From positions 1 through 39,944 of the forward strand of contig NKIO01000032.1 of the NCBI GenBank assembly GCA_002255935.1: a stretch of DNA of 39,944 nt. The letters run 5' to 3'. The translations under genes were made by a program, and so were the position numbers. Positions 11,418 through 21,345 of the stretch are shown here, piece by piece. The DNA is from Comamonadaceae bacterium PBBC2. Lineage in GTDB: Bacteria; Pseudomonadota; Gammaproteobacteria; Burkholderiales; Burkholderiaceae_C. The notes under the pieces are model-generated. The model made no database searches. It saw only the letters and a list, made by a program, of their open reading frames with translations, and was not told where the DNA came from. How positions within the stretch are numbered: position 1 is the first letter of the stretch; each line of letters begins with the position of its first letter.

Positions 11418-12683
11418 ATGGACAAACTGAAAATTCGCGGCGGTCACCGCCTGAACGGCACGATCGACGTTGCTGGCGCTAAAAACGCAGCCTTGCCCGA
11501 ATTGTGCGCCGCCTTGCTGAGCGCCGAACCGGTGACCTTGGCCAATGTGCCACGTCTGCAGGATGTGGCCACGATGCTCAAGTTGATCCGCAACATGGGC
11601 GTGGTCTGTGAACACCACGATGACGGTCGCGTGACCCTCGATGCGGGCGGCCTGAACAACCCCGAAGCGCCCTATGAATTGGTGAAAACCATGCGCGCTT
11701 CGGTGCTGGCGCTGGGCCCCTTGCTGGCCCGCTTTGGTCATGCCAAGGTTTCACTGCCCGGTGGCTGCGCCATTGGCTCTCGCCCCGTGGACCAGCACAT
11801 CAAGGGCTTGCAAGCCATGGGTGCCGAGATCACGGTGGAGCATGGCTACATGTTGGCCAGCTTGCCTGCGGGGCGCACGCGCCTCAAGGGTGCGCGCATC
11901 ACCACCGACATGGTCACGGTGACGGGCACAGAAAACTTCATGATGGCCGCGGCTTTGGCCGAAGGCGAAACGGTACTGGAAAATGCCGCACAAGAACCTG
12001 AAATCACCGACTTGGCTGAAATGCTGATCAAGATGGGTGCCAAGATCGAAGGCCATGGCACCAGCAAGATTCGCATTCAAGGCGTTGACCGCCTGCAAGG
12101 TTGTGCGCATCAGGTTGTGGCCGACCGCATTGAGGCCGGCACCTTCTTGTGCGCTGTGGCCGCCACGGGGGGGGACGTGGTCCTGCGCCATGGTCGGGGC
12201 GATCACCTGGACGCGGTGATCGACAAATTGCGCGATGCTGGGGCCACCATTGAATCCGGTGAAGGCTTCATCCGTGTCAAGTCCGAAGGCCGCTTGAAAG
12301 CCCAGAGCTTTCGCACCACCGAATACCCTGGCTTTCCCACCGACATGCAGGCCCAGTTCATGGCCCTCAATTGCATCGCCAAAGGTGCCAGCAAGGTGAC
12401 CGAAACCATTTTTGAAAACCGCTTCATGCACGTCAACGAGTTGGTGCGCTTGGGTGCGCACATTCAAATCGACGGCAAGGTGTCGGTGATCGAAGGCGTA
12501 GACAAGCTGTCGGGTGCGACGGTGATGGCCACCGATTTGCGTGCCTCGGCCAGTTTGGTCATCGCAGGCCTGGTGGCAGAAGGCGAAACCATCGTGGACC
12601 GCATTTACCACTTGGACCGCGGTTACGACCGCATGGAAGCCAAACTCCGCGCTGTGGGCGCTGACATTGAAAGAGTGAAATGA
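11418..12683 (+). CDS. murA: UDP-N-acetylglucosamine 1-carboxyvinyltransferase (MurA)
   Basis: MurA transfers enolpyruvate from PEP to UDP-GlcNAc, the first committed step of peptidoglycan synthesis in the cytoplasm. At 421 aa it matches the usual ~419. The catalytic loop [15 protein letters not shown] places the active-site Cys at residue 117, so the enzyme is of the fosfomycin-sensitive Cys type. The conserved Lys22 lies in GAKNAALP. The ATG at 11418 is chosen because it gives the family N-terminus MDKLKIRGG; an upstream ATG at 11382 would overlap ibaG. A run of eight G residues at 12167-12174 lies inside the gene. The stop overlaps the hisG start by 4 bases (ATGA). Confidence 0.97.
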   Translation: MDKLKIRGGHRLNGTIDVAGAKNAALPELCAALLSAEPVTLANVPRLQDVATMLKLIRNMGVVCEHHDDGRVTLDAGGLNNPEAPYELVKTMRASVLALGPLLARFGHAKVSLPGGCAIGSRPVDQHIKGLQAMGAEITVEHGYMLASLPAGRTRLKGARITTDMVTVTGTENFMMAAALAEGETVLENAAQEPEITDLAEMLIKMGAKIEGHGTSKIRIQGVDRLQGCAHQVVADRIEAGTFLCAVAATGGDVVLRHGRGDHLDAVIDKLRDAGATIESGEGFIRVKSEGRLKAQSFRTTEYPGFPTDMQAQFMALNCIAKGASKVTETIFENRFMHVNELVRLGAHIQIDGKVSVIEGVDKLSGATVMATDLRASASLVIAGLVAEGETIVDRIYHLDRGYDRMEAKLRAVGADIERVK

Positions 12684-13321
12684 TCACGCTGGCCCTGTCC
12701 AAAGGACGCATCTTTGACGAAACCTTGCCGCTGCTTCAAGCCGCAGGCATCGAGGTGCTTGAAGACCCTGAAAAATCGCGCAAGCTGATCTTGCCCACCA
12801 ACCAGGCCAATGTGCGCGTGGTGCTGGTGCGTGCCAGCGATGTGCCAACTTATGTGGAATACGGCGGCGCTGATCTGGGCGTCACGGGGCTGGACACCTT
12901 GATCGAGCACGGTGGCCAAGGTCTTTTTCAGCCGCTGGACTTGAACATCGCCAAATGCCGCATGAGTGTGGCCGTGCGCGACGATTACGACTACGCCGCG
13001 CAGGTGCGCACCGGAGCGCGTCTGAAAGTCGCCACCAAATACACCGCCATTGCCCGCGACTTCTTTGCCACCAAAGGCGTGCACGTCGATTTGATCAAAC
13101 TTTACGGCAGCATGGAACTGGCGCCGCTCACGGGCTTGGCCGATGCCATCGTGGACTTGGTGTCCACCGGCAACACCTTGAAGGCCAACCACCTGATCGA
13201 AGTTGAACGGATCATGGACATCAGCTCGCGTTTGGTCGTGAACCAGGCGGCGCTCAAGCTCAAGCAGGCGCCCATCCGCGCCATCATCGACGCCTTTGCC
13301 GGTGCGGTGAAGAAAGACTGA
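12680..13321 (+). CDS. hisG: ATP phosphoribosyltransferase, short form (HisG)
   Basis: HisG joins ATP and PRPP in the first step of histidine synthesis. At 213 aa it is the short form, which lacks the C-terminal regulatory domain of E. coli HisG (about 299 aa). In this family it works only with the regulatory partner HisZ, which is not in the window. Recognisable segments are [18 protein letters not shown] at the start, [14 protein letters not shown], and the PRPP-binding-type stretch [19 protein letters not shown]. It begins inside the murA stop codon region and ends 2 bases before hisD, so it has no room for its own promoter or attenuator. Confidence 0.96.
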   Translation: MITLALSKGRIFDETLPLLQAAGIEVLEDPEKSRKLILPTNQANVRVVLVRASDVPTYVEYGGADLGVTGLDTLIEHGGQGLFQPLDLNIAKCRMSVAVRDDYDYAAQVRTGARLKVATKYTAIARDFFATKGVHVDLIKLYGSMELAPLTGLADAIVDLVSTGNTLKANHLIEVERIMDISSRLVVNQAALKLKQAPIRAIIDAFAGAVKKD

Positions 13322-13323
13322 AC

Positions 13324-14667
13324 ATGGGATTGCACGCCAAACCTTTGCAACTGAGCACGCTTGACGCCGGTTTTGAAGTGGCCTTCGCGGCACGCTTGCA
13401 TTGGTCTGCCGACACCGACGCCGCCATCGAGCAGCGCGTGGCCGACATCCTGGCCGATGTGCAAAAGCGCGGCGACGCAGCCGTGCTGGACTACACCCAG
13501 CGCTTTGATGGTCTGCAGGCCGCCGACGTGAAGGCGCTCGAAATCACGCAAGCCGAACTTCAAGCCGCCTTGGACAGTCTGCCCGCTGCACAGCGCGACG
13601 CGCTGCAAGCCGCTGCTGCCCGTGTGCGCAAGTACCACGAAGCCCAAAAGAAAGCGTCTGGCGAAAGCTGGTCTTACCGCGACGAAGACGGCACGCTGCT
13701 GGGCCAGAAAGTCACGCCGCTCGACCGCGTGGGCATCTATGTGCCAGGTGGCAAAGCCGCTTACCCGTCTTCGGTGCTGATGAATGCATTGCCCGCCCAT
13801 GTGGCCGGGGTGCAGGACATCATCATGGTGGTGCCCACGCCGCAGGGTGTGCGCAACCCGCTGGTGTTGGCCGCAGCCTGTGTGGCCGGTGTGAGCCGTG
13901 CCTTCACCGTGGGTGGTGCGCAGGCCGTGGCCGCATTGGCTTACGGCACCGCGACCATCCCCAAGGTGGACAAGATCACCGGCCCGGGCAACGCCTATGT
14001 CGCCAGCGCCAAAAAACGCGTGTTCGGCACCGTCGGCATCGACATGATCGCGGGCCCCTCTGAAATATTGGTGCTGGCTGACGGCAGCACGCCCGCAGAA
14101 TGGGTGGCGATGGACTTGTTCAGCCAGGCCGAGCATGACGAACTGGCGCAAAGCATCTTGCTCTGCCCCGATGCGGCCTACATCGCCGAAGTGCAAGCCG
14201 CCATTGACCGCCTGCTGCCCGAGATGCCACGCCGCGAGATCATTGCCAAGAGCTTGAACGACCGGGGTGCGCTGATCCTCACGCGCAGCATGGAAGAAGC
14301 CTGCGACATCAGCAACCGCATCGCGCCCGAGCACCTGGAGGTGTCGAGCCGCGACCCGCACCGCTGGGAGCCGCTGCTGCGCCACGCAGGTGCGATCTTT
14401 TTGGGTGCTTTCACCAGCGAGTCCTTGGGCGACTACTGCGCCGGCCCCAACCACGTGCTGCCCACCAGCGGCACAGCGCGTTTTTCATCACCTTTGGGCG
14501 TGTACGACTTCCAAAAGCGCAGCAGCCTGATCGAAGTCAGCGAAGCCGGTGCCCAGCCGCTGGGCCGCATCGCCGCCGAGCTGGCCTATGGCGAAGGTCT
14601 GCAGGCCCATGCCCGCGCTGCCGAATTGCGTTTGAACCCTGTGCCACCCATGCGAGAGCCTCAATGA
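13324..14667 (+). CDS. hisD: Histidinol dehydrogenase (HisD)
   Basis: HisD carries out the last two oxidations, from L-histidinol to L-histidine, using NAD and a bound zinc ion. The product is 447 aa, close to the family length. Diagnostic segments are [23 protein letters not shown] (split around residue 140), [45 protein letters not shown], and C-terminal [19 protein letters not shown] with the zinc-site type residues. It starts 2 bases after hisG and overlaps hisC by 4 bases. Confidence 0.97.
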   Translation: MGLHAKPLQLSTLDAGFEVAFAARLHWSADTDAAIEQRVADILADVQKRGDAAVLDYTQRFDGLQAADVKALEITQAELQAALDSLPAAQRDALQAAAARVRKYHEAQKKASGESWSYRDEDGTLLGQKVTPLDRVGIYVPGGKAAYPSSVLMNALPAHVAGVQDIIMVVPTPQGVRNPLVLAAACVAGVSRAFTVGGAQAVAALAYGTATIPKVDKITGPGNAYVASAKKRVFGTVGIDMIAGPSEILVLADGSTPAEWVAMDLFSQAEHDELAQSILLCPDAAYIAEVQAAIDRLLPEMPRREIIAKSLNDRGALILTRSMEEACDISNRIAPEHLEVSSRDPHRWEPLLRHAGAIFLGAFTSESLGDYCAGPNHVLPTSGTARFSSPLGVYDFQKRSSLIEVSEAGAQPLGRIAAELAYGEGLQAHARAAELRLNPVPPMREPQ

Positions 14668-15746
14668 CCGTCAGCCCCCAACTCATGCAGCGAATCCGCC
14701 AAGATGTGCAGTCGATGCACGCTTACGCCATTCAGGATTCGGTCGGCATGGTCAAGCTCGACGCGATGGAGAACCCGCACAGTCTGCCGGCTGAACTTCA
14801 AAAGGCCTTGGGTGAGCGTTTGGGCGCCTTGGCGCTGAACCGCTACCCCGATGGCCGCGTGAACGAACTGCGCACAGTACTGGCCCAATACGCGGGCATG
14901 CCCGAAGGCTTCGACATCATGCTGGGCAATGGCTCGGATGAGTTGATCTCTTTGTTGGCCATGGCTTGCGATGTGCCCGGTGCTTCGATCCTCGCTCCGC
15001 TGCCTGGGTTCGTGATGTACGCCATGAGCGCCCAACTGCAAGGACTGGCCTTTCACGGCGTGCCACTCACGGCCGACTTTGAACTCGACGAAGCCGCCAT
15101 GCTGGCTGCCATTGAAGAACACAAGCCTTCCATTGTCTATCTGGCCTACCCCAACAACCCGACAGGCAACCTTTGGAACGACGACACGATCGAAAAAATC
15201 GTGCTGGCCCAAGGGGCGCAAGGCGGCTTGGTGGTCATGGATGAGGCCTACCAGCCGTTTGCCAGCAAGAGCTATGTGGACCGCATTACGCGCCATACAC
15301 ATGTGCTGTTGATGCGCACGCTGAGCAAATTTGGCTTGGCAGGCGTGCGATTGGGTTACATGATCGGCCCCAAGGCTTTGGTGGCCGAGGTCGACAAGGT
15401 GCGTCCACCGTACAACATCAGCGTGCTCAACTGCGAGTGCGCTTTGTTCGCGCTGGAGCATGCGGAAGTCTTTGCCGCACAGGCCAAAAGTTTGCGCGAG
15501 CAGCGTGCCCGCTTGCACAATGCTTTGGCCGATTTGCCCGGCGTGACCCCATTCCCCAGCGAAGCCAACATGATCTTGGCGCGTGTGCCCGATGCCGCCA
15601 AAACCTTTGAAGGTCTGAAGTCTCAGAAAGTGCTGATCAAGAACGTTTCTAAAATGCACCCATTGCTGGCCAATTGCCTGCGCCTGACGGTGGGCACGCC
15701 TGCCGAAAACGATCAACTCCTCGCCGCTTTGAAAGCTTCCCTATGA
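14664..15746 (+). CDS. hisC: Histidinol-phosphate aminotransferase (HisC)
   Basis: HisC is a PLP-dependent class I/II aminotransferase that converts imidazole-acetol phosphate and glutamate to histidinol phosphate. At 360 aa it is full length. The PLP lysine is expected at Lys222 in [14 protein letters not shown]. The segments [20 protein letters not shown] and the N-terminal [11 protein letters not shown] are typical of HisC. It overlaps both hisD (start) and hisB (stop) by 4 bases. Confidence 0.96.
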   Translation: MTVSPQLMQRIRQDVQSMHAYAIQDSVGMVKLDAMENPHSLPAELQKALGERLGALALNRYPDGRVNELRTVLAQYAGMPEGFDIMLGNGSDELISLLAMACDVPGASILAPLPGFVMYAMSAQLQGLAFHGVPLTADFELDEAAMLAAIEEHKPSIVYLAYPNNPTGNLWNDDTIEKIVLAQGAQGGLVVMDEAYQPFASKSYVDRITRHTHVLLMRTLSKFGLAGVRLGYMIGPKALVAEVDKVRPPYNISVLNCECALFALEHAEVFAAQAKSLREQRARLHNALADLPGVTPFPSEANMILARVPDAAKTFEGLKSQKVLIKNVSKMHPLLANCLRLTVGTPAENDQLLAALKASL

Positions 15747-16333
15747 ACCGCACCGCTGAAGTCACCCGCCAAACGGCCGAGACGAACATCCGTGTCGCCA
15801 TCAACCTGGATGGCACGGGCCTGGCCAAGCTGTCGTCCGGCATCGGTTTTCTGGACCACATGCTGGACCAGATCGCCCGCCACGGCTTGATCGATCTGGA
15901 CATCGCTTGCGAAGGTGACCTGCACATCGACGGCCACCACACGGTGGAAGACATTGGCATCACTTTGGGCCAGGCGTTTGCGCAGGCCATCGGTGACAAA
16001 AAAGGCATCCGCCGCTACGGCCATGCCTATGTCCCGCTCGACGAGGCTTTGAGCCGCGTGGTGGTGGACTTTTCGGGCCGCCCAGGCCTGCACATGGATG
16101 TGACGTTCACTTCGGGCTCATTGGGCACGCTCGACACCCAGCTGGTGTACGAGTTTTTCCAGGGCTTTGTGAACCACGCGCTGTGCACACTGCACATCGA
16201 CAACCTCAAGGGCGTCAACGCACACCACCAGTGCGAAACCATCTTCAAGGCCTTTGCCCGCGCCGTGCGTGCCGCGCTCGAACTCGATCCCCGCTCGGCC
16301 GGTGTCATCCCCTCGACCAAGGGAAGCCTTTGA
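15743..16333 (+). CDS. hisB: Imidazoleglycerol-phosphate dehydratase (HisB, monofunctional)
   Basis: This enzyme dehydrates imidazole-glycerol phosphate. At 196 aa it is the single-function dehydratase; the N-terminal histidinol-phosphatase half of E. coli HisB is absent. The metal-binding histidine motifs are present: [25 protein letters not shown] and the repeated [21 protein letters not shown] 15743 overlaps the hisC stop (ATGA) and gives the family N-terminus [11 protein letters not shown]. The open frame extends upstream into hisC but is not needed. Confidence 0.97.
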   Translation: MNRTAEVTRQTAETNIRVAINLDGTGLAKLSSGIGFLDHMLDQIARHGLIDLDIACEGDLHIDGHHTVEDIGITLGQAFAQAIGDKKGIRRYGHAYVPLDEALSRVVVDFSGRPGLHMDVTFTSGSLGTLDTQLVYEFFQGFVNHALCTLHIDNLKGVNAHHQCETIFKAFARAVRAALELDPRSAGVIPSTKGSL

Positions 16334-16335
16334 AC

Positions 16336-16992
16336 ATGAGCGTCAACCGCGTCGCTGTGGTGGATTACGGCATGGGCAACCTGCGCTCTGTGGCGCAGGC
16401 GGTGATCCACGCCGCTTCCAGCGTGGACCATGCCGAAGTGACCGTGACTTCTGACCCCCAGGTGGTGCGTGATGCGCACCGCGTGGTCTTGCCAGGGCAG
16501 GGCGCCATGCCCGACTGCATGCGCGAGCTGCGCGAATCGGGTTTGCTGGAGGCCGTGCTCGAAGCCGCGGACAGTAAACCCTTGTTTGGCGTGTGTGTGG
16601 GCATGCAGATGCTGCTCGACCACAGCGATGAAGGCGACACCCCTGGCCTGGGTTTGATCCCCGGTGATGTCGTTAAATTTGATCTGGCCGGCCGCACACA
16701 ACCCGATGGCACCCGCTACAAAGTGCCGCAGATGGGCTGGAACCAGGTCTGGCAAGGCGCGCCACGCCACGCTTTGTGGAACGGCATCGAAGACGGCAGC
16801 GGGTACTATTTCGTCCACAGCTTTTATGCCCAGGTGGCCCAGCCCCTGCATGCGGCAGCCGAGACCGACTACGGTGGCCGCTTTGCCTGCGCGGTCGCCC
16901 TTGACAATATTTTTGCCACCCAGTTCCACCCTGAAAAGAGTGCAGCCCAGGGCTTGGCGCTGTTTCGCAATTTCCTCCACTGGCAGCCTTGA
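16336..16992 (+). CDS. hisH: Imidazole glycerol phosphate synthase, glutaminase subunit (HisH)
   Basis: HisH supplies ammonia from glutamine to HisF. It is a class I glutamine amidotransferase (218 aa) with nucleophile Cys87 in [10 protein letters not shown] and the His198/Glu200 pair in ATQFHPEKS. The N-terminal [17 protein letters not shown] is typical. It starts 2 bases after hisB. A 40-base gap separates it from hisA, the largest gap inside the his cluster apart from the junctions of the mutarotase gene. Confidence 0.97.
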   Translation: MSVNRVAVVDYGMGNLRSVAQAVIHAASSVDHAEVTVTSDPQVVRDAHRVVLPGQGAMPDCMRELRESGLLEAVLEAADSKPLFGVCVGMQMLLDHSDEGDTPGLGLIPGDVVKFDLAGRTQPDGTRYKVPQMGWNQVWQGAPRHALWNGIEDGSGYYFVHSFYAQVAQPLHAAAETDYGGRFACAVALDNIFATQFHPEKSAAQGLALFRNFLHWQP

Positions 16993-17032
16993 TTTCGGGC
17001 TTGCCGATTTTTCCACCTGTCTTTAACTCGCC

Positions 17033-17773
17033 ATGATTCTGATCCCCGCCATTGACCTCAAAGACGGCCACTGCGTTCGCCTCAAGCAGGGCGATATGGA
17101 CCAAGCCACCACCTTTGGGGAAGACCCCGCCGCCATGGCCCGCACTTGGCTGGAAAAGGGCGCACGCCGCTTGCACCTGGTGGATCTGAATGGCGCCTTC
17201 GCGGGCAAGCCGCAAAACTTTGCCGCGATCAAGGCCATCCTCAAGGAAGTCGGCAACGACATCCCGGTGCAGCTCGGTGGCGGCATCCGCGATCTGGACA
17301 CGATTGAAAAATACATCGACAGCGGCCTGCAGTACGTGATCATTGGCACGGCGGCCGTCAAAAATCCTGGCTTTCTGAAAGACGCCTGCACCGCGTTTGG
17401 CGGACACATCATCGTGGGCCTGGACGCCAAAGACGGCAAAGTGGCCACCGACGGCTGGAGCAAGATGACCGGCCACGAAGTGGTGGATCTGGGCAAGAAG
17501 TACCAAGACTGGGGTGTCGAGTCCATCATCTACACCGACATCGGCCGTGACGGCATGCTCAGCGGCATCAACATCGATGCCACCGTCAAGCTGGCCCAGG
17601 CACTGACCATCCCCGTGATCGCTTCAGGCGGCTTGTCCAACATGACCGACATCGAGCAACTTTGCGCGGTGGAAGACGAAGGCGTGGAAGGCGTGATCTG
17701 TGGTCGCGCCGTGTATTCCGGCGACCTGGACTTTGCCCAGGCCCAGCAACGCGCCGACGAACTGAACGGCTGA
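17033..17773 (+). CDS. hisA: ProFAR isomerase (HisA)
   Basis: HisA is a TIM-barrel isomerase that converts ProFAR to PRFAR. It is 246 aa, full length. It starts [20 protein letters not shown], with the catalytic Asp8 in the first strand. Phosphate-binding and acid/base segments include [44 protein letters not shown] and [12 protein letters not shown]. No clear ribosome-binding sequence precedes the ATG, and TTTTT in the 40-base gap has no stem that would make it a terminator. The mutarotase gene follows after 2 bases. Confidence 0.97.
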   Translation: MILIPAIDLKDGHCVRLKQGDMDQATTFGEDPAAMARTWLEKGARRLHLVDLNGAFAGKPQNFAAIKAILKEVGNDIPVQLGGGIRDLDTIEKYIDSGLQYVIIGTAAVKNPGFLKDACTAFGGHIIVGLDAKDGKVATDGWSKMTGHEVVDLGKKYQDWGVESIIYTDIGRDGMLSGINIDATVKLAQALTIPVIASGGLSNMTDIEQLCAVEDEGVEGVICGRAVYSGDLDFAQAQQRADELNG

Positions 17774-17775
17774 GC

Positions 17776-18633
17776 ATGCGCATGCAGGCCAGCTGTCGCG
17801 ACACCGTGTTCGCGGGCCTGCCGGCCTGTGAGTTGACCCTGCCGCAAGGTGACCGTTTGGTGGTGGCTTTGCACGGCGCACACGTGCTGTCTTGGGTTTC
17901 GGGCGGGCAAGAGCGGCTGTACCTCAGCCCCCAAAGCGTCATGGACGGTCAGGCCGCCATCCGTGGCGGTGTGCCTGTGTGCTTTCCGCAGTTCAACCAA
18001 CGTGGCCCCATGGCCGACCGCTTGCCCAAGCACGGCTTCGCCCGCAATGTTCGCTGGACAGCCGGTGCCCCGGCGTTGGACGCCGACACAGCCCAACTCA
18101 CACTGCGCTTGAATGACAGCAGCCAGACCCGTGCTTGGTGGCCGCAGGCCTTTGCCGCCGAATTCCAAGTCAGCCTCTCGCCTGGCCACTTGAACATGGC
18201 CTTGCGCATCCACAACACCGACAGCCAGCCCTTGGCTTTTTCAGGCGCGTTGCACACGTACTTTGCGGTGGCCGATGCAAGCCAGGCCACTTTGCAAGGC
18301 CTGGGCGGCCAAGCGGAATGGGATTCCCTGACCAACACCCACGCACAGGCAGCAGACACCTTGCGCTTTGGTGCAGAGTTTGACCGGGTGTACGAGGCGT
18401 CACCAGAGCCCATGACGCTGAACGGCCAAATGCGCATCCGCCAAAGCCCCAGTTGGGCCAACACCGTGGTTTGGAACCCCGCAGAGGCTTTGTGTGCCAA
18501 ACTGGCCGACATGCCCGATGGGGGTTGGCGTCACATGCTGTGCGTGGAAGCCGCGCAGGTGTACGAGCCCATCACCTTGCCCGCTGGCAGCCGCTGGGAA
18601 GGCTGGCAAAGCCTTGAAGTGCTGAACGCCTGA
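17776..18633 (+). CDS. D-hexose-6-phosphate mutarotase (YeaD-like aldose 1-epimerase family)
   Basis: This 285-aa protein belongs to the aldose 1-epimerase superfamily, and specifically to the YeaD-type group thought to interconvert anomers of hexose 6-phosphates. Supporting segments are GAHVLSWVSGGQERLYLSP, the strongly typical GGVPVCFPQFNQRGPM, KHGFARNVRW, HTYFAVAD and C-terminal EAAQVYEPITLPAGSRWEG. It lies between hisA and hisF, starts 2 bases after hisA and is 33 bases from hisF. It has no known step in histidine synthesis, so its co-expression looks like chance or a loose metabolic link. A second ATG at 17782 is an equal start candidate. Confidence 0.87.
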   Translation: MRMQASCRDTVFAGLPACELTLPQGDRLVVALHGAHVLSWVSGGQERLYLSPQSVMDGQAAIRGGVPVCFPQFNQRGPMADRLPKHGFARNVRWTAGAPALDADTAQLTLRLNDSSQTRAWWPQAFAAEFQVSLSPGHLNMALRIHNTDSQPLAFSGALHTYFAVADASQATLQGLGGQAEWDSLTNTHAQAADTLRFGAEFDRVYEASPEPMTLNGQMRIRQSPSWANTVVWNPAEALCAKLADMPDGGWRHMLCVEAAQVYEPITLPAGSRWEGWQSLEVLNA

Positions 18634-18666
18634 GCGGCACAAACAAAGACATTGAAAAGAGAACCC

Positions 18667-19467
18667 ATGCTGGCCAAACGCATCATCCCTTGCCTTGACG
18701 TGACCGGCGGTCGCGTGGTCAAGGGCGTCAACTTTGTCGAACTGCGCGACGCCGGAGACCCGGTCGAAATCGCGGCCCGCTACAACGAGCAGGGCGCTGA
18801 CGAACTCACATTCCTGGACATCACCGCCACCAGCGATGGGCGTGACGTGATCTTGCACATCATCGAAGCCGTGGCTTCGCAAGTGTTCATTCCGCTCACC
18901 GTAGGCGGTGGTGTGCGCACCGTCGAAGACGTGCGCCGCTTGCTCAACGCCGGGGCCGACAAAACCAGCTTCAACTCGGCCGCCATTGCCAACCCGCAAG
19001 TCATCCGTGACGCTTCGGCCAAGTACGGTGCGCAGTGCATCGTGGTCGCCATCGACGCCAAGCGCCGCACACCCGAAGACGAGCAGCGCATCGGCACCCA
19101 CGGTTTGCCCATGGGGCCCGGCTGGGACGTGTACAGCCACGGTGGCCGCAAAAATGTCGGTCTGGATGCGGTGGCCTGGGCCACCCAAATGGCCGACTAC
19201 GGCGCAGGCGAAATCCTGCTCACCAGCATGGACCGTGACGGCACCAAAAGCGGCTTTGACCTGCAACTGACCCGCGCCGTGAGCGATGCCGTCAGCGTGC
19301 CCGTGATTGCCTCGGGCGGCGTGGGCAACCTCGACCACTTGGCCGATGGCGTTAGCATCGGCGGCGCCGACGCGGTGCTGGCCGCCAGCATTTTTCACTA
19401 CGGTGAGTACACCGTTCAACAAGCCAAGCAACGCATGCGCGAGCGCGGCATCACTGTTCGTCTTTGA
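18667..19467 (+). CDS. hisF: Imidazole glycerol phosphate synthase, cyclase subunit (HisF)
   Basis: HisF is the TIM-barrel cyclase that uses ammonia from HisH to form imidazole-glycerol phosphate and AICAR. It is 266 aa. The N-terminus [19 protein letters not shown] carries catalytic Asp11; [32 protein letters not shown] and [12 protein letters not shown] are typical barrel segments. ATG 18667 is preferred over an in-frame TTG at 18652 because the AAAAGAGA purine run upstream fits as a ribosome site. hisI follows after 9 bases. Confidence 0.97.
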   Translation: MLAKRIIPCLDVTGGRVVKGVNFVELRDAGDPVEIAARYNEQGADELTFLDITATSDGRDVILHIIEAVASQVFIPLTVGGGVRTVEDVRRLLNAGADKTSFNSAAIANPQVIRDASAKYGAQCIVVAIDAKRRTPEDEQRIGTHGLPMGPGWDVYSHGGRKNVGLDAVAWATQMADYGAGEILLTSMDRDGTKSGFDLQLTRAVSDAVSVPVIASGGVGNLDHLADGVSIGGADAVLAASIFHYGEYTVQQAKQRMRERGITVRL

Positions 19468-19476
19468 CCGCACACC

Positions 19477-19866
19477 ATGAACTGGCTCAATCAAATCAAA
19501 TGGGATGAAAACGGCTTGGTGCCGGCCATTGCCCAGGAAGCTTCCACGGGCGATGTGCTCATGTTCGCCTGGATGAACCGAGAAGCTTTGCTCAAAACCG
19601 CTGAGCTCAAGCGGGCGGTGTATTTCAGCCGCTCGCGCAAGAAACTCTGGTTCAAGGGCGAAGAGTCCGGTCATGTGCAGACCGTGCATGACATCCGCAT
19701 CGATTGCGACAGCGACGTGGTGCTGCTCAAGGTGACCCAGTTGGGCCATGAGCCTGGCATTGCTTGCCACACGGGCCGCCACAGCTGCTTTTTCCAAAGC
19801 CTGCAAGGCGATGATTGGGTTGCGGCCGATCCTGTGCTCAAAGACCCTGAAACCATTTACAAGTAA
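19477..19866 (+). CDS. hisI: Phosphoribosyl-AMP cyclohydrolase (HisI)
   Basis: This metalloenzyme opens the adenine ring of phosphoribosyl-AMP. At 129 aa it is the stand-alone cyclohydrolase, not the fused HisIE of E. coli. Family motifs are [42 protein letters not shown] and the zinc-binding [11 protein letters not shown]. hisE follows after only 3 bases. Confidence 0.96.
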   Translation: MNWLNQIKWDENGLVPAIAQEASTGDVLMFAWMNREALLKTAELKRAVYFSRSRKKLWFKGEESGHVQTVHDIRIDCDSDVVLLKVTQLGHEPGIACHTGRHSCFFQSLQGDDWVAADPVLKDPETIYK

Positions 19867-19869
19867 GCC

Positions 19870-20244
19870 ATGACGCTCAACTCTTCTGACACCTTGGCCC
19901 GTTTGGCCGCCGTCATCGAAAGCCGCAAAGTGGCCAACGGTGGTGACCCCGAAAAAAGCTATGTGGCCCGCCTGCTGCACAAAGGACCCGACGCCTTTTT
20001 GAAAAAGATCGGCGAAGAAGCCACCGAGACCGTGATGGCCGCCAAAGATGTGGACCATGGGGGCGACGCTTCCAAGCTGGTTTACGAGGTGGCCGACCTG
20101 TGGTTCCACAGCATGATCGCTTTGTCGCATTACGGCCTGACGCCTGCCGACGTGGTCAATGAATTGGCCCGCCGTGAAGGCTTGAGCGGCTTGGAAGAAA
20201 AAGCCTTGCGCAAAGCACAAGCACGCGAAGCCACAGGCGAATAA
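19870..20244 (+). CDS. hisE: Phosphoribosyl-ATP pyrophosphatase (HisE)
   Basis: HisE removes pyrophosphate from phosphoribosyl-ATP in the second pathway step. It is 124 aa, of the MazG-like all-alpha type. The segments [37 protein letters not shown] (around residues 24-60) contain the conserved acidic metal-binding helix (EExxE). It is the last his gene of the cluster and sits 9 bases before a small membrane-protein gene. Confidence 0.96.
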   Translation: MTLNSSDTLARLAAVIESRKVANGGDPEKSYVARLLHKGPDAFLKKIGEEATETVMAAKDVDHGGDASKLVYEVADLWFHSMIALSHYGLTPADVVNELARREGLSGLEEKALRKAQAREATGE

Positions 20245-20253
20245 GCACCAACG

Positions 20254-20616
20254 ATGACCACCCCTTCCAACGACGACAGCACCCTCACCGTCAGCTGGGT
20301 CAGCTACATCCTGCACCTGATTGTGGCGGTCAGCGCAGTCGCGCCAGGCGGCCAGATGGGGCCAGCCTTGCTGGTGGTGGCCTTGATCATCGACTGGGTC
20401 AAAAAAGGCGATGTGAGTGGTTGGGAGGCGACGCACTTCAGCTTTCGCATCCGCACGGTGCTTTGGGCGGCCGTCCTTTACCTGATCACCTTGCCCTTGT
20501 GGTTTTTCTTTTTGTTCCCCGGCTGGTTGGCTTGGGGGCTGATTTCCATTTGGTTTTTGTACCGGATTGTCTTGGGCATGGTGCGTCTGAATGCACAGCG
20601 GCCTGTGACCGAATGA
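20254..20616 (+). CDS. Small membrane protein of unknown function (possibly DUF4870-like)
   Basis: The product is 120 aa and strongly hydrophobic, with a predicted pair of segments around residues 15-47 and two more around 70-112. The N-terminus is hydrophilic (TTPSNDDSTLT). The pattern SWVSYILHLIVAVSA and LPLWFFFLFPGWLAWG recalls the DUF4870/TMEM-like membrane proteins that often follow hisE in Burkholderiales, but I cannot confirm the family by eye. It follows hisE by 9 bases and precedes the HIT gene by 19, so it is probably co-transcribed with them. No function is proposed. Confidence 0.75.
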   Translation: MTTPSNDDSTLTVSWVSYILHLIVAVSAVAPGGQMGPALLVVALIIDWVKKGDVSGWEATHFSFRIRTVLWAAVLYLITLPLWFFFLFPGWLAWGLISIWFLYRIVLGMVRLNAQRPVTE

Positions 20617-20635
20617 TCCCGAAAGTGTCTGAACG

Positions 20636-20992
20636 ATGAGCGACTCGAACTGTATTTTTTGCAAAATCATCGCGGGCCAGATCCCCTCGCGCAAAGTGCA
20701 TGAGGACGAGCATGTCTTCGCTTTTCATGACATCGCCCCTTGGGCCCCGGTGCATTTCCTGATCATCCCCAAGCTGCACGTGCCTTCGATGGCGCACCTG
20801 ACGCCCGAGCACCAAGCCCTGATGGGCCACATGATGACCCTGGCCCCCAAGCTGGCGCTGCAAGAGGGCTGCAAGCCCTATCCCGACGGGGGGTTCCGCC
20901 TCGTGCTGAACACCGGTGCCGAAGGGGGGCAAGAAGTTCATCACTTGCACATGCACGTGATGGGTGGGCCACGCCCCTGGCTCAAGGGCTAA
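20636..20992 (+). CDS. hinT: HIT-family nucleotide hydrolase (HinT-like)
   Basis: HIT proteins hydrolyse nucleoside phosphoramidates and related nucleotides. This one is 118 aa. It starts CIFCKIIAGQIPSRKVHEDEHVFAFHDI, the typical HinT opening, and carries the active-site histidine triad in EVHHLHMHVMGG near the C-terminus. The end of hisE plus a membrane gene and a HIT gene before tatA is an arrangement I recognise from other betaproteobacteria. Two six-G tracts occur within it (near 20888 and 20924). Confidence 0.94.
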   Translation: MSDSNCIFCKIIAGQIPSRKVHEDEHVFAFHDIAPWAPVHFLIIPKLHVPSMAHLTPEHQALMGHMMTLAPKLALQEGCKPYPDGGFRLVLNTGAEGGQEVHHLHMHVMGGPRPWLKG

Positions 20993-21059
20993 ATCGGTAC
21001 TTTTGAAGTCCAATTCCCGCCTTGTTCAAGGCCGTTCAGTTCTGAGGGTGCTCTCCCCT

Positions 21060-21065
21060 TAGAAT
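21060..21065 (+). promoter_or_regulatory. Possible -10 element (TAGAAT) before tatA
   Basis: TAGAAT lies 24 bases before the tatA ATG in the 96-base gap after the HIT gene. The best upstream hexamers do not match a -35 box well at 16-18 base spacing. AGGAG at 21078-21082 is a good ribosome site for tatA. Confidence 0.3.
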
Positions 21066-21088
21066 CCCAACCACTTTAGGAGATTTCC

Positions 21089-21319
21089 ATGGGTTCTTTT
21101 TCCATTTGGCACTGGTTGATCGTTTTGCTGATCGTGGTCATGGTTTTTGGCACGAAGAAGCTCAAGAACATCGGCTCTGACCTGGGCGGCGCCGTCAAAG
21201 GCTTCAAAGACGGCATGAAAGATGGCACTGCCACAGCCGAAGACAAGCCTGCCGGTCAGGTGCCTGCGCCTGCGGCTGAAAAAACCACCATCGATGTCGA
21301 AGCCAAGACCAAGTCTTGA
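21089..21319 (+). CDS. tatA: Sec-independent translocase subunit TatA
   Basis: TatA forms the protein-conducting part of the twin-arginine pathway. It is 76 aa: a short N-terminal transmembrane helix ([18 protein letters not shown]), then the conserved [24 protein letters not shown] amphipathic helix, then a polar tail rich in Ala, Pro and charged residues. AGGAG lies 6-10 bases before the ATG. tatB begins 26 bases downstream. Confidence 0.96.
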   Translation: MGSFSIWHWLIVLLIVVMVFGTKKLKNIGSDLGGAVKGFKDGMKDGTATAEDKPAGQVPAPAAEKTTIDVEAKTKS

Positions 21320-21345
21320 TCGCTTGAACGACCGATTGCTCCGCT

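Noticed and set aside
16993..17032. TTTTT between hisH and hisA as a terminator
   Set aside because: No stable stem precedes the T-run, so it is not an intrinsic terminator.
18400..20694. A 764-codon open frame on the - strand
   Set aside because: It lies wholly antisense to the mutarotase gene, hisF, hisI, hisE and the membrane gene, all of which are firmly identified. Its translation is rich in His, Gly and Ala with no domain, as expected from the mirror of GC-biased codons.
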